Source: Agarilytica sp033852165 (GTDB taxonomy: Bacteria; Pseudomonadota; Gammaproteobacteria; Pseudomonadales; Cellvibrionaceae). From it: a DNA stretch of 64,000 nucleotides. The DNA is taken from positions 85,166 through 149,165 of the forward strand of contig JAWSUZ010000008.1 in NCBI GenBank assembly GCA_033852165.1, written 5' to 3'. Position 1 is the first letter of the stretch. Every line of letters starts with the position of its first letter. A program made the translations under genes and the position numbers. Shown here one piece after another: positions 46,701-55,916 of this stretch. Below the pieces are notes generated by a model. It did not search any database. It saw only the letters and a list, made by a program, of their open reading frames with translations, and was not told the DNA's origin.

Positions 46701-49700
46701 CTAGGACCTCCACACTATCAGCCGTACCAACAAGCCCCCCTACATTCCGGGGGTCGAAACGAAGCTCAAAATCTCGTGGTATGTATGAGGTCACCGGCGC
46801 AATCGAGTAACTCGCCTCAATACTGGAACCTAACCCCATATAAGCAACTAAACCACCAACATTTCTACCATTTGACTCTACAGCGCCACCATAAAAACTC
46901 ACCCTTAAGTTAGAGTTCACAAGGTTTCCAACAATGCCACCAGTGTATGAAAACAATAAAGATTCAGATCCAACCGTCACAGTACTGTAGACAGCATGTA
47001 TATCACTACCAAAAGCTTGACCAGCAACCGACGCAACATTTCTGTTTCCTCGAACAGATGCTAGGGCGCCACTAAGGCCCAGATTTCGTATCGTGGCATC
47101 TCTAACATTTCCGAATAAACCCACATCTGCTTCCATAGGACGGTCAACATAGAGGTTCGTAATGATGTGGCCATTTCCCTCAAATACCCCGCTAAAACCG
47201 CGTACAGGCAACCACCCTAACCCATCATTCCAATAGGCATCATTGGCATCCATAACACCATCAGCATTACTATCAAAATCCAGATCTGCTGCTAATTCAA
47301 ATCCGATACAACCCCCGTCAATAGGACAACCATTGCTCATGCCATAAAGAGCACTACCATCCAAATAATTTCTCATTTCATTCAGGTCTTCTAATCGATT
47401 GATTTCAATCAATCCGTCCTCGTCTAGATCGTAATCAGGACGATTTATGGTTGCCACCAAAAAGTCAGCGGTTACCCCACCCACGTTAATGGTCATGCGA
47501 CTGGTCATGTCGTAGCCGATAGGGGAGGTAAGGCGAACAGTCAAACTATCGCCGATAGCAATCGTGCCTGGTTCACTAATGTACGAACCACTGTTAACCT
47601 GATATTCACCACCGCTTACGCTAATTGAAGCAGTTCCGTTACTGCCCGAAAGAACAACCGTATTCGATCCTCTTAACTCATTCGGGACAGCATCGTTAAT
47701 TGTCATGAAGGTAAATTGGTTTGGTATTGCAACATCCAACACAAAAGTAGCCAACAAGTCGCACGCTCCAGTGATGGCGTTGGTGGTGAAGAGGTTGCCT
47801 TCGATGGAACCCGAACAACCTGTTACCGTATCAATTCGATAACCTGCATCAGGTGTGATCGTAATTGAAACTGCTTGGCCATGATTCACAGATTGACTGA
47901 CGGTGTTAACACTCCCCCCGTCTCCTGCGGTGGCGGTGACAGAATAGGTGCTAATGGTGAAGCTGGCATTAACATTAATCGTTGCGATCACATTAATCTC
48001 AGCACGACTTGCGGTGGTAACGCCATCGCTCCATAGAGTAAAGACATAGCCCTCATCCGGCTGGGCCGTAATCGTTGTCGCGTTATTTCCATGTAATATG
48101 ACTTGTGCCGCGTTGCCCAAAAGACTCCCACCGGCTCCCGCGATGTAACTCACCTCATAAGCCTGAGGAACTGATGTCGGCTCTGAGGCCACGGCAACGC
48201 CAATAGCGGTGCCATTGGCAGCTCTTGGCCTCACCTCAAAAACAAGGGCTTGTCCGGCATCTTCAATAGCTAAGGTATAATTTTGTGTTGTGGCGACCTC
48301 GATATCTCCACGCAGCCAACGGTAGGTTGAACCTGATTCCACATCATCTTCAATATCTTCATAGAGGTAGCCACCTTCTAAGGTACTGCCAATATTGGTA
48401 CTGCCGTTGATAACAACAGCTGTCGCTGTAGGCGCTGCGTTAGGAATATCAATACCCGCCGACCCTCCTGCAGAACCCGTGGCATCCCCACCGTTAGCAT
48501 TTGGGGTTACCGAGACCGTGATCGTTCGATTAACATCGGCAACAGTCAGGATATAGGTCGAATTCGTGGCACCACCAATATCGCTGCCGTCACGAAACCA
48601 AACATAACCATGAGCGCCTTCAGGGTCGCTATCTAAGTCGTTGTAATTGAAAGTTACACTAAGCGTATCGCCCACCATAACGGTGCTGCCATTATCATCA
48701 ACAATTTGAACATTACTAATAGTCGGAGCGCTATTACTGACGACAACATTGTTAGTCGACAAAACGGCATTGCCGATGGCTTCGCCTTCATTAGCTACAG
48801 CAGAAATGTTAAGTGCAATCGTTTCACCGCTATCATCTGCGATCAAGGTATATGCTGAATTGGTTGCACCAACAATAGATCTTCCATTTCTCAACCATTG
48901 ATAAATGGCTTCGCCCTGCGCATCGCCTTCTAAATCGCTGTATTCATAGGTACTAGTTAGAGTATCGCCAACATAGACTTCGCTGCCGTCCCCTCCCTCA
49001 ATGTTAACGTTACTCGCAACCGGCGCTAGATTCTCAACAGGTGCAGGACTCGCAACCGTAGTCGAACGAAATGTAGCGCTATAGCTGCCAATAGTAAGCG
49101 TTGTAAAAGCATTCGAACCAAAGGTATTGGCACTGGTATGTAAAACACGCACAGTCTGCCCGGCACTAACCGTTGAAGCATCATCTCGAAGTGGGCCGCC
49201 ATCAATTGAGTAAAGGCCACCACTAATACTAATTGCCGTATCAACGTTTAGCCCTTCTACCGTATCAAGGGAATTGTCATCGATTACTGTCACGATATCC
49301 GCGAATTGTATTGTATTCGGGTCCACATCATCTTTAGGCGCAAAGGAGTACGGCGTTGGGTCACTATCGATGATTTCCGTTTCAACAGTGTAGGAATCGG
49401 TAACGCCACCAATCGTGATGGTAGCCGTATGAATGGTTTCAGCGGTATTAGAGGTAATAACTCGAATTTGAATCTCTTGATTCGCATTCAAAATGCCAGG
49501 AAGACCAGTAAAGTCAAAGCCATCAATCGAGTAAAGCCCCCCCTCAATGGTGACAGTCGTCCCGTCACTAATTCCCTGAATTGCCAAAATATTCGAATCA
49601 ACTTCACTTCCCAATCCAGCATTTTTACGGTCAATAAAATTAAAGTTATCGGCCTGGATATCCGGTAATTCAGTCACCACTTCGAAGGATTCGATTGCAT

Positions 49701-51741
49701 CCCCTAGCGTTAGGGTCGCGCGACGTAATTCTTCCGGTTGGGTTGAGCTTCTGACTTGCAGCACAACGCTTTGGCCTGCACCCACCAATCCGGCAGCACT
49801 GGTAAATGGAGCTCCATTGATCGAGTAAAAACCGCCGACAATATCTATTGGAGCCGTCGAAGAAAATCCCGTAATGATGACTTCGTTGGAAGTAATAAAC
49901 TCATCCAGTGCAACGTCACTTTCTGTATTAAACGCGAAGGCGTCAGGGGTAACTACCGTCACAGCTGGCGCTGTTTCCTGCCCACCAACGGCGCGGTATA
50001 AATCCAATAGGTTTCGCCCTTCGAGGAATGTATCCGTGGTTTTGAAACGATCATCGCTAGCATTTAGCGAAAGGATTGCGGAACTGCTCACAAGTTGATC
50101 GTGCAATTCTTTGACGGTAAGGCTAGGCTCTGCGGCCCATAAAACCGCAGCGCTACCGGCCACTAATGGGCTTGCAAAGCTGGTACCGTCTTTCGACGTA
50201 TAACTGTCAGTGCCGCTAGAGGTGTAAATACCTTTACCGGGAGCGAAGATATCCACGTGTAAGGTATTGGAACATAGCAAACCACCTTCCCATTCAGCGA
50301 GGTTGTTATCGATGTCCGTTGCACCCACCACAATTAAACCCGAAGCGAGATCAACGCCATTGCTACATACACCTTGCGTGTTGTATTGCGCCGGATAAAT
50401 ATTCTCAAGTTCGCAGTCATTTGCCTTTGCTGCATTACCGGCAGCCACCACAAGAAGACGCCCACTGTCTATTGCACTACACATCGCGTTACGGATTTGG
50501 CCGCCGGGATCTAGCGCGGTCGCAGCACTAATATTTATAACCCGAATACTCGATTCAGACATACTTTGCGTGATGAGCTCACTCATCTTGTACTGACTGC
50601 CGCCTTCACCCAAAAAGCTATAAGGGAATAGATCCGTGTTCCAAGCGACCCCAACTAGGTCCGTGCCATCATCGTTTTTCGCACCAATTAAACCAGCAAC
50701 CCCAGTACCATGGTCAATGAGATCTTCATTAAATATATTGCCGTCACACGGCAGTTCCGCATGAGTACAATCAACGCCAAAATCGATCACAGCAACAGCT
50801 CGTTGTTCGTCGCCGCCCCCCGCTATAGACCACGCTTGAGGCGCTCGGATACGATCGAGATACCATTGGCACTCTTGTTCATCACAGAGATCCGGCTCAC
50901 TTTCTATCAACGCCAATACTTGAATATTTGGTGTCGCATCGTCCACAGTATCGATTGCAAGCAGCGTATCAATATCAACATAGACGTCGTCCACGGTGGA
51001 GTTTTCAGTAATTTCAACCAAATACTGACGCAGTGCAGGAATACACCCCACCACTCGGCCACCCACGGCAGACAAAATATTATTGAGTTCATCGAGGTCT
51101 GGGGCCACGTCATCGGCGAACGTGACAAGTACTTCGTCAGTAAAAATAAAACTATTTAGACGACTGTCCAGCATCGCCTTAGCTGGGTTAGACGGCCGTG
51201 CAACAACAGGGCAACCACTAATCCAAAAACGTCCTGTACCTGATTCGATGTTAGCGTCATCACTGATTCCATCATCGACAGCTCTGACACGAAATAAACG
51301 CTCCACGGAAGAGCGACTGCTAACGGGAACATTACCCGAATACGTTCGGTCACCACGGAAAGCATCGCCATCGACGCCGCCATCATGTAATCGAGCAACA
51401 TCCAATGTCACGACGGTACCGTTCTCATCTACTTCATCTAGAATGAGTTCATCCGGTTGATACGTGCCACTGACAACGGAAATAAATTGCACATTCGTCT
51501 TATTGGACGAAGGCGGTATAGCAATTGGTTTAGTCGTCGGCGCACCGAGTTGTAGGGTAGGTATCGGGGTAACCTTGGGACCGCTTGGGCCTGGAACATC
51601 GCTAGGAATTGGCGTAGGAGATGCAGCTACTGAGGTAGGAGCCCTATTACTGCCACCACCACTATCACAGGCATAAATACCGATGATGGAACAGAGCAGA
51701 ATGCTGATGCGAGAAATAGAACGCAGGCGAGAAATATCCAT
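43786..51741 (-). CDS. Giant subtilisin-like (S8) lipoprotein with Ig-like, calcium-binding and GLUG-type repeats
   Basis: 2652 residues from ATG 51741 with a GGAG ribosome site; TTG 51756 is less likely. The signal ends in a lipobox at Cys25. A Pro/Thr linker precedes the S8 domain with Asp320 (VAVIDFGVD), His344 (DHGTGVAG) and Ser521 (GTSFASPLVAG). Next come several beta domains, three Ig-like repeats of about 98 residues, and InlB-type repeats. The last 1300 residues hold three copies of a module: calcium-type DxDxDG segments, a YWNxGxGWxPV block, a NLYIDRP block and GLUG-like VGGLVG repeats. Probably a surface-exposed adhesin-protease. Paralogue of the gene at 56595. Confidence 0.85.
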   Translation of the reverse strand: MDISRLRSISRISILLCSIIGIYACDSGGGSNRAPTSVAASPTPIPSDVPGPSGPKVTPIPTLQLGAPTTKPIAIPPSSNKTNVQFISVVSGTYQPDELILDEVDENGTVVTLDVARLHDGGVDGDAFRGDRTYSGNVPVSSRSSVERLFRVRAVDDGISDDANIESGTGRFWISGCPVVARPSNPAKAMLDSRLNSFIFTDEVLVTFADDVAPDLDELNNILSAVGGRVVGCIPALRQYLVEITENSTVDDVYVDIDTLLAIDTVDDATPNIQVLALIESEPDLCDEQECQWYLDRIRAPQAWSIAGGGDEQRAVAVIDFGVDCTHAELPCDGNIFNEDLIDHGTGVAGLIGAKNDDGTDLVGVAWNTDLFPYSFLGEGGSQYKMSELITQSMSESSIRVINISAATALDPGGQIRNAMCSAIDSGRLLVVAAGNAAKANDCELENIYPAQYNTQGVCSNGVDLASGLIVVGATDIDNNLAEWEGGLLCSNTLHVDIFAPGKGIYTSSGTDSYTSKDGTSFASPLVAGSAAVLWAAEPSLTVKELHDQLVSSSAILSLNASDDRFKTTDTFLEGRNLLDLYRAVGGQETAPAVTVVTPDAFAFNTESDVALDEFITSNEVIITGFSSTAPIDIVGGFYSINGAPFTSAAGLVGAGQSVVLQVRSSTQPEELRRATLTLGDAIESFEVVTELPDIQADNFNFIDRKNAGLGSEVDSNILAIQGISDGTTVTIEGGLYSIDGFDFTGLPGILNANQEIQIRVITSNTAETIHTATITIGGVTDSYTVETEIIDSDPTPYSFAPKDDVDPNTIQFADIVTVIDDNSLDTVEGLNVDTAISISGGLYSIDGGPLRDDASTVSAGQTVRVLHTSANTFGSNAFTTLTIGSYSATFRSTTVASPAPVENLAPVASNVNIEGGDGSEVYVGDTLTSTYEYSDLEGDAQGEAIYQWLRNGRSIVGATNSAYTLIADDSGETIALNISAVANEGEAIGNAVLSTNNVVVSNSAPTISNVQIVDDNGSTVMVGDTLSVTFNYNDLDSDPEGAHGYVWFRDGSDIGGATNSTYILTVADVNRTITVSVTPNANGGDATGSAGGSAGIDIPNAAPTATAVVINGSTNIGSTLEGGYLYEDIEDDVESGSTYRWLRGDIEVATTQNYTLAIEDAGQALVFEVRPRAANGTAIGVAVASEPTSVPQAYEVSYIAGAGGSLLGNAAQVILHGNNATTITAQPDEGYVFTLWSDGVTTASRAEINVIATINVNASFTISTYSVTATAGDGGSVNTVSQSVNHGQAVSITITPDAGYRIDTVTGCSGSIEGNLFTTNAITGACDLLATFVLDVAIPNQFTFMTINDAVPNELRGSNTVVLSGSNGTASISVSGGEYQVNSGSYISEPGTIAIGDSLTVRLTSPIGYDMTSRMTINVGGVTADFLVATINRPDYDLDEDGLIEINRLEDLNEMRNYLDGSALYGMSNGCPIDGGCIGFELAADLDFDSNADGVMDANDAYWNDGLGWLPVRGFSGVFEGNGHIITNLYVDRPMEADVGLFGNVRDATIRNLGLSGALASVRGNRNVASVAGQAFGSDIHAVYSTVTVGSESLLFSYTGGIVGNLVNSNLRVSFYGGAVESNGRNVGGLVAYMGLGSSIEASYSIAPVTSYIPRDFELRFDPRNVGGLVGTADSVEVLVTASYWAIDRSGVNISFGGTAVPTLAELQCPISADDIACSNRTLFEGWSNYLDDDGLPYWNFGTNTELPALIWDGLALRDGDGDGVIDSRDAFPTNYAASRDTDADGHPDSWTLACDIMCIAGSGLTYDYFPTSVEASLDADLDGRPDSWNEGCDEVCQSVSGLSLDLEPADYDNDGIVDIADNDDNNDRQTDADADSDGLLDISSLDQLNAMRYELAGLSFKTSIDSVGDSSGCPVRLHKGRMTRNCLGYALQNDLDFDSNSDGFIDGNDSYWNAGEGWLPVGTAVIGDEFSATFDGQGHLIRNLFIDRPEDSNIGLFGGIRGAEIVELGLTGSLARVNARGVVGAFAGSSYRSQIRASFSTVVVRANDVFGHDVGGFIGSSMRSDISVSYATGSVSGSRSLGGLVGDFILGGSIEGSFSAGVVDNSGGLIGSGDVNLITDSYGAGHVDLDFERSLEILQCPIAASSSCGDGLYYRRWEEYQDDSGNRYWDFGDASQLPGLIIKGRTYRDGDGDGSIDEEDAFPALFAASLDVDTDGYPDRISLGCDTSCFDASGLEYDQFPGNSAVAIDDDMDGFPDVWNPSCDGNCQSDSGFTLDNSLADTDNDGRPNSSDTDDDGNNEDDADIDSDGLLEITSLEQLNAMRFSLLGIGMQLSEGATIDSSGCPRRVVEQAMIFACHGYELTSDIDFDSNDDGLMNADDAYWNDAAGWEPIGDSGNRFVTTFEGNGFGIFNLYIDRPGSEHQGLFGYTEGATVRGLVLTGSLSQVRGLRSVGAIAGRAYVNTTIEGVISTVPIITETSSLGYAGGLVGYLDGSTIRASFTSGSVSSQGYYVGGLVGSVVNLSSIEASLSTGYVSGSSSVGGLLGNYSRSGVVIANYWATDTSVQDSSAGGAGATGATLAELQCPTTPDDSVCASVTLFEGWDTYQDAEGNPYWDFGTATELPGLDLGGFTHRDSDGNGILDIDEVTPQ
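43790..47450 (-). repeat. Three-fold module repeat within the giant lipoprotein gene
   Basis: Three diverged copies of one module occupy roughly 43790-44840, 45120-46120 and 46440-47450 (C-terminal copy first in coordinates). Each starts with a DG-rich calcium-like segment followed by LNEMRNYL or LNAMR[YF]xL, then the LDFDSNxDG block and GLUG-type repeats. A fourth copy is in the gene at 56595. Confidence 0.75.
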
Positions 51742-52281
51742 TGAGTACAACTCCAAAAGAGAATGTTTCGTTTTTAAGTAAAAGGAGAACAGCAGGAAAG
51801 TACAGGGGGGAGAACCCCAAAAGAGAAACGGATAGCATCCAATCCCTTGCAGTGAAATTCCGAATGTTCGACTAACTAACCGATACGTGTGACGTGTATG
51901 GCGCGCATCTTACGCGGATGATATTAAAAGCAGAGAGATGCACGTCACACAAATAGCGTTTTTTGTGCTAATCGACTAATAGAGCACCAGAAAGGGCTTT
52001 CAGGAAAATTCGGCTGGTCCGAAACGAGCCAGAAAACTGAAGGAAAAAAAAAGTCGCCCGAGGCTGGCCGAGCCTTTTTTCAAAAAGCAACAGTATCCTT
52101 TTCTGTTGTCTAGATAGCATATCCAGGAACGACAACACATATCGATTCAGAGTCATTACTAGATATCATGGATATGCTTTTTATTGTCAGAATACGTTTT
52201 CTAGTGATTTATTGTAAATAATCGTAAGCTGGCATTGAATTTTGTTTATTTCAACAGGAAGAAGAACTTTTAAATCCACTT
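51742..52281. other. Gap 5' of the giant lipoprotein gene
   Basis: 540 nt containing the giant gene's promoter on the minus strand. A short stem AGGCT/AGCCT (52061-52075) followed by six T residues on the plus strand and an A-run on its other side (52044-52052) could be a weak terminator for the small gene at 52282. A 62-codon frame at 51968-52156 looks accidental. Confidence 0.35.
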
Positions 52282-52599
52282 CTATACCCGGCAAAAACCA
52301 TATTTTTTTCGCCAAGCACGGGGTAAAGAATCAAGCTGAGCCACGACCGAGCGCCCCGTTTCATTGATGGGAGAAAACCAACTTTTTAAAGTAACAGCCC
52401 CTGCAGTCATTTCAGGAACTAACCAAACTTGATCATCAAAACAAAGCAAATAGCATGTAAAGTCGTTAGCAAAAACATCGCTGCCCACTAAAAGACAATA
52501 GAAGGTTTTAAGGTCCTCGAGACTTTTTGAGAAAGACGCTCCACTCGCCAGCGACAAAGTGGCTAGAGTTCCCTCAACAGTAATTTTACCTTTTGGCAT
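52282..52599 (-). CDS. Hypothetical protein of a duplicated family (complete copy)
   Basis: 105 residues, soluble, no signal peptide. It has KGKITVEGTLATLSLASG, FYCLLVGSDVFANDFTCYLLCFDDQVWLVPEM, SWFSPINETGRSVVAQL and a basic C-terminus PRAWRKKYGFCRV. A paralogue at 55917 is about 80% identical but stops early. The nucleotide similarity extends roughly 90 nt upstream, so it arose by local duplication. No family is recognised. It could be an immunity-type partner of the membrane-active protein at 54181, which is speculation. Confidence 0.65.
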   Translation of the reverse strand: MPKGKITVEGTLATLSLASGASFSKSLEDLKTFYCLLVGSDVFANDFTCYLLCFDDQVWLVPEMTAGAVTLKSWFSPINETGRSVVAQLDSLPRAWRKKYGFCRV

Positions 52600-52733
52600 A
52601 AAAATCTCTACGCTTAGACAATTGGCTCTAACTTAACTTACGTAAAAGACGGGACAACAACATACAGCTGCTTGTTCAGCAATTCCAGCGGGAAGTGTTA
52701 GAATTGTAGTGGCAGTCATAGCGCACACCTGCG

Positions 52734-53258
52734 CTATTCAACGAGTACTAATCCTTTTAAATACTTACTGAAATTTGACTCGCTGTAACCGTTCGCATGA
52801 ACTGTCAAAATGTGCTCATCAAAATCATTCTTCACAAAAAATGCCAGGTAAGAATCCATTTTACATAAGCTAAATACGGTAGTTTTGGCATCCCTATCTA
52901 TTTTTAGGTTTTTCAAACCGTAAATATGATCTATTTCATTTCGAGAGTTTAGGAATTTCTTATCTATCTCCGAATTTAGGCTTCCAGTTTTCTTCACGCC
53001 TAACAGATATTTTGGATAGTGGCGAAGATAAAAATTTGGAGAGAAGCCTTCACTTTCGTGAGAAATTATCTTTGCGGAAACAAGCTGTCCACTATTTGAC
53101 TTTACGGATAGCTCATCAGAATAAAATATTGTCCCGCCTGTCAATTGACTTACAGGGATGGACAACTTAAAGACACTACTATATGACATAATCACAACAT
53201 CATTCGCTGTACATGAAACGAAAAACGGAAGAAATAGAGCTATAACAAACACCTTCAC
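52734..53258 (-). CDS. Hypothetical lipoprotein (174 aa)
   Basis: Starts at GTG 53258 with a strong AAGGGGG ribosome site 5 nt upstream. The N-terminal segment FVIALFLPFFVSC looks like a lipoprotein signal with a weak lipobox (Cys16). The mature part is rich in Lys, Asn, Ser and aromatic residues, with beta-rich stretches (GTIFYSDELSVKSNSGQLVSAKII). It is visibly more AT-rich than the neighbouring housekeeping genes, which may point to transfer. No family is recognised. Confidence 0.6.
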   Translation of the reverse strand: MKVFVIALFLPFFVSCTANDVVIMSYSSVFKLSIPVSQLTGGTIFYSDELSVKSNSGQLVSAKIISHESEGFSPNFYLRHYPKYLLGVKKTGSLNSEIDKKFLNSRNEIDHIYGLKNLKIDRDAKTTVFSLCKMDSYLAFFVKNDFDEHILTVHANGYSESNFSKYLKGLVLVE

Positions 53259-53343
53259 GGGAACCCCCTTAAAAAATTAGTACTAGCTCATCTTATACTC
53301 TGAAAGCAACAAACAAGACACACATGAAGAGAAGGGAGTCAAG

Positions 53344-53425
53344 AATGTGCTCATTTATTCTCTAATAACATAATGATTTTTACGCTTTGTTAAACGCCAA
53401 TAAAAGCCTACGAAGATGATCCAAG
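53344..53425. repeat. Dispersed 85-nt intergenic repeat, copy 1
   Basis: Immediately 3' of the 110-aa gene. About 75% identical to 55772-55857, sharing TGTGCTCATTTA, CATAATGATTTT and AAAGCCT in the same order. No coding frame or strong hairpin was seen. Confidence 0.65.
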
Positions 53426-53430
53426 CGATT

Positions 53431-53763
53431 TCAATTGGATAAAAAATAGACCACGACAACCAGTACAATTATTAAGCCGATTGCGAGCCAAATGAAGTTA
53501 AGCGCAAGAGCAATTCCCGCCAGTCCTGCCCCCACACTGACGTATCGAATATCTTCTCGCTTAAGATAAGCAATTACTGCGCAAAATAGAGCGAGGGTTG
53601 CTATTGCGACGCTGATGGGACTCAACCACTCCAGTATGTAGCGAAAATTCTTGGGCAGCAGCCCGGCCCCCAAAAAAAGAAACAGAACAACTAGCAGGCT
53701 AATAGCGCCAACGACCACGGCCGCCTTCGCATAATTGATTTGTTTTCGGAGCTTTGAATTCAT
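53431..53763 (-). CDS. Small integral membrane protein
   Basis: 110 residues. Four hydrophobic segments (AAVVVGAISLLVVLFLFLGAGL, WLSPISVAIATLALFCAVIAYL, GAGLAGIALALNFIWLA, GLIIVLVVVVYFL) suggest three or four membrane helices. No family is recognised. Position next to a putative membrane-active protein makes an immunity or accessory role conceivable. The 3' flank carries the dispersed intergenic repeat. Confidence 0.6.
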   Translation of the reverse strand: MNSKLRKQINYAKAAVVVGAISLLVVLFLFLGAGLLPKNFRYILEWLSPISVAIATLALFCAVIAYLKREDIRYVSVGAGLAGIALALNFIWLAIGLIIVLVVVVYFLSN

Positions 53764-53782
53764 GATAAAAGCAGGGTCTCAA

Positions 53783-54133
53783 CTAAAAGGAAAAATAATC
53801 TTTTATTGCCGGACAGGCTTGTTTTTTACCACTCAACTCTTGAATACGCATTAAATAGTGCGAGTAACGTTCGGAGGGAGTAAGCGACGGTAATTTTTCG
53901 ATCAGCGCTTTCATTTCCGGTGATTGGACCGCCTGGGAAATCCTGTCGGAGAGTAGTTGCTGTTTTTCGATGGGTTGCATCTCACTAGGTACAGACGACC
54001 AAAAATCGGGACTAAAGACATTACACAGGGCCTGAGCCTCGGCTTCATAGGTGGCACCGTCATTGACGGCACAACCTACCTGAGTGAAGACAACCAAGAA
54101 AAATCCTGCGAAAATAGTGCGAAGTTTTATCAT
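53783..54133 (-). CDS. Hypothetical lipoprotein (116 aa)
   Basis: From ATG 54133 (MIKLRTIFAGFFLVVFTQVGC); an earlier start at 54157 adds eight residues. The lipobox QVGC gives Cys21. The mature part is helical, with two further cysteines (ALCNVF, QACPAIK) that may form a disulfide. It starts 48 nt after the stop of the 367-residue-frame gene and is on the same strand, so it is likely co-transcribed with it. No family is recognised. Confidence 0.6.
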   Translation of the reverse strand: MIKLRTIFAGFFLVVFTQVGCAVNDGATYEAEAQALCNVFSPDFWSSVPSEMQPIEKQQLLSDRISQAVQSPEMKALIEKLPSLTPSERYSHYLMRIQELSGKKQACPAIKDYFSF

Positions 54134-54180
54134 TTTATTTTTCACCCCAGTGAGCATTTATAATAGTGGACGCCTCCTAA

Positions 54181-55191
54181 CTATTCGGATTTAAAGGCTT
54201 CTGCCAGTTGAACTAAGGAGCCTTTTATTTCCTTTGGATGCCTGGCCACTTCTTCGATTATTTTTTCTGCATCAGCTTGGCTTAACTTAATATCAGCCCG
54301 CTTTACCAAGTTGAGAAGCTCATTAGAAAAAGCAGCCTTATCTGCAACTCCCAAAGCGGCCACTTCGTTTGTTGCTAAACCTACTGCGCCTGGAATAGAC
54401 GCCGCAGCCTTTGTGGCAACCGTCAGCAGTACAGCCCAAACCGCGGACAAAACTGAGAGGCGGCCGTTTAATATATTCGCACCTAATTTACCGGCGATAA
54501 TACCCATGGCTCGACCAGCAATTTTGGGGTCTTTTATAGCCGCTTCTGCCAATTTTCCACTTATATCGCCTTTGTTTGAAGCAGCAAATTCGCTGCCCTC
54601 TAGTGCCACCAATAACGTTGACTGAATTAATTTACTCCTTAAAGTAGGCGCATACACTTTCAGATCTCTATTTGTCTGCAGTAGCGCCTGAAGCATAGTA
54701 GGCCAGCGCGGCAAATTGTTTTTATTGTTGACAAAAAATTGAAAAACATCAACGCCCATAACAATAGAGAAAGTGGCCCAGCCTGTTGTGGACAACACGC
54801 CAATCAATATTTGAACCTCATATTCAGCTAGCGTCTTCACCGTTTGCAGTTTTCGCCCAGCGTCTTCAAAGGGAAACATCACAACGTCATTGACAAAACC
54901 GTTGGAGGGCTGCATAAACACTTTATTTTGCCCTCCTGTATTTGATCTTACGAGTAGATAGATAATGCGGTTTTGACGCGCCTCTAAAACCAATCGACTC
55001 CCTTGCGAAGTTAAAAAGGTCACTCCGGGCTTGACTGGCGTATTTGCCCAGACGAAGTTTCTGATACGGACTTGTGTGGATGTATTGAAGGGTTTGTGTC
55101 GATTTAGCTGCCCCTGAGGGATCTCAACGGGGTTTCCTCCGCTATTTACGTTCACACTAGGTTGCTTATAAAGTTTAACGGGTATCGGCAT
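54181..55191 (-). CDS. Unrecognised protein with a hydrophobic C-terminal half (candidate membrane-active effector)
   Basis: 336 residues from ATG 55191, with ribosome site AAGGAAA 5 nt upstream; earlier starts up to 55284 add a poorly conserved leader. There is no signal peptide. The N-terminal 120 residues are beta-rich and polar (MPIPVKLYKQPSVN). Two strongly hydrophobic regions follow: VQILIGVLSTTGWATFSIVMGVDVFQFF (about 105-132) and LSVLSAVWAVLLTVATKAAASIPGAV (about 235-260), separated by a helical, charged part. That layout resembles pore-forming or T6SS-type effectors, but I find no marker domain and cannot confirm it. Confidence 0.6.
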   Translation of the reverse strand: MPIPVKLYKQPSVNVNSGGNPVEIPQGQLNRHKPFNTSTQVRIRNFVWANTPVKPGVTFLTSQGSRLVLEARQNRIIYLLVRSNTGGQNKVFMQPSNGFVNDVVMFPFEDAGRKLQTVKTLAEYEVQILIGVLSTTGWATFSIVMGVDVFQFFVNNKNNLPRWPTMLQALLQTNRDLKVYAPTLRSKLIQSTLLVALEGSEFAASNKGDISGKLAEAAIKDPKIAGRAMGIIAGKLGANILNGRLSVLSAVWAVLLTVATKAAASIPGAVGLATNEVAALGVADKAAFSNELLNLVKRADIKLSQADAEKIIEEVARHPKEIKGSLVQLAEAFKSE

Positions 55192-55916
55192 GTTAATTTC
55201 CTTATTATTTCGTATAACAGAGAGATGGCTGAAAATGATAGAACTAAACCCATCAATAGAGCCACAGTTGAAGCGCGAAAACAATATACCGCACTATAAA
55301 CATAAGGGATACCTGTCTATGGCGAAACCCTAATTTAAGCTAAATATGGAAACTCGAACATTCCACTACAGTGTTTTTCTCATTTAATCTTCAATTGATT
55401 AGTAGTTGATGTCGCAAGAGAATCGCGTAGTTCGCCCAACAAACTAAAAACGAGAATTTTCCATTGAGCTGAGACTTTATTCTGGGTTTTTCGGTTTAAA
55501 AATGGCTGCTGTGTTTTTACGATGGAATCTTATACGTTGTATCGCCTAAATTGGATAAAGTATTTTTGCCTCCCCCCTTATCCATAGATTCCATATTCAC
55601 AATGCCATATCGAATAGCTTTAAAAAGATTGTTTCAGTTAAACCCTCCCTCAACAATTATCGCGCCATCTGGAAGCATATCCCGAATGACTCAATCAGAA
55701 ATAACGAACATATATTCATTAATGATCACAAAGCCAGAAACAATAAAGACATAATTGGCAAGAAATGGAGAGTGTGCTCATTTAGCGTCTTCTAAACATA
55801 ATGATTTTACGTTTATCTTAAGCACCTATGAAAGCCTGCAAGGAATGAACCGAGCAAACATGACTGTCACGATAGCACTCTATATTTTTTCGCCAAGCAC
55901 GGGGTAAAGAATCAAG
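55192..55916. other. 725-nt gap with no supported gene
   Basis: AT-rich. It contains the dispersed repeat copy 2 and the remnant of the missing C-terminus of the truncated paralogue (55880-55916). A plus-strand frame at 55551-55754 has no ribosome site. The promoter for the gene starting at 55191 should be here. Confidence 0.4.
55772..55857. repeat. Dispersed 85-nt intergenic repeat, copy 2
   Basis: Partner of 53344-53425. It lies 3' of the truncated paralogue's read-through region. The same order of three conserved blocks is kept with small indels. Confidence 0.6.

Noticed and set aside
51968..52156. 62-codon minus-strand gene upstream of the giant lipoprotein
   Set aside because: It runs through a terminator-like A-run and has no recognisable start signal.
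53344..55857. Integron cassette array (gene plus attC sites) in the small-gene group
   Set aside because: A GTTTAAC-like core occurs once, but no complementary second core or paired L/R boxes are present, and no integrase was seen.
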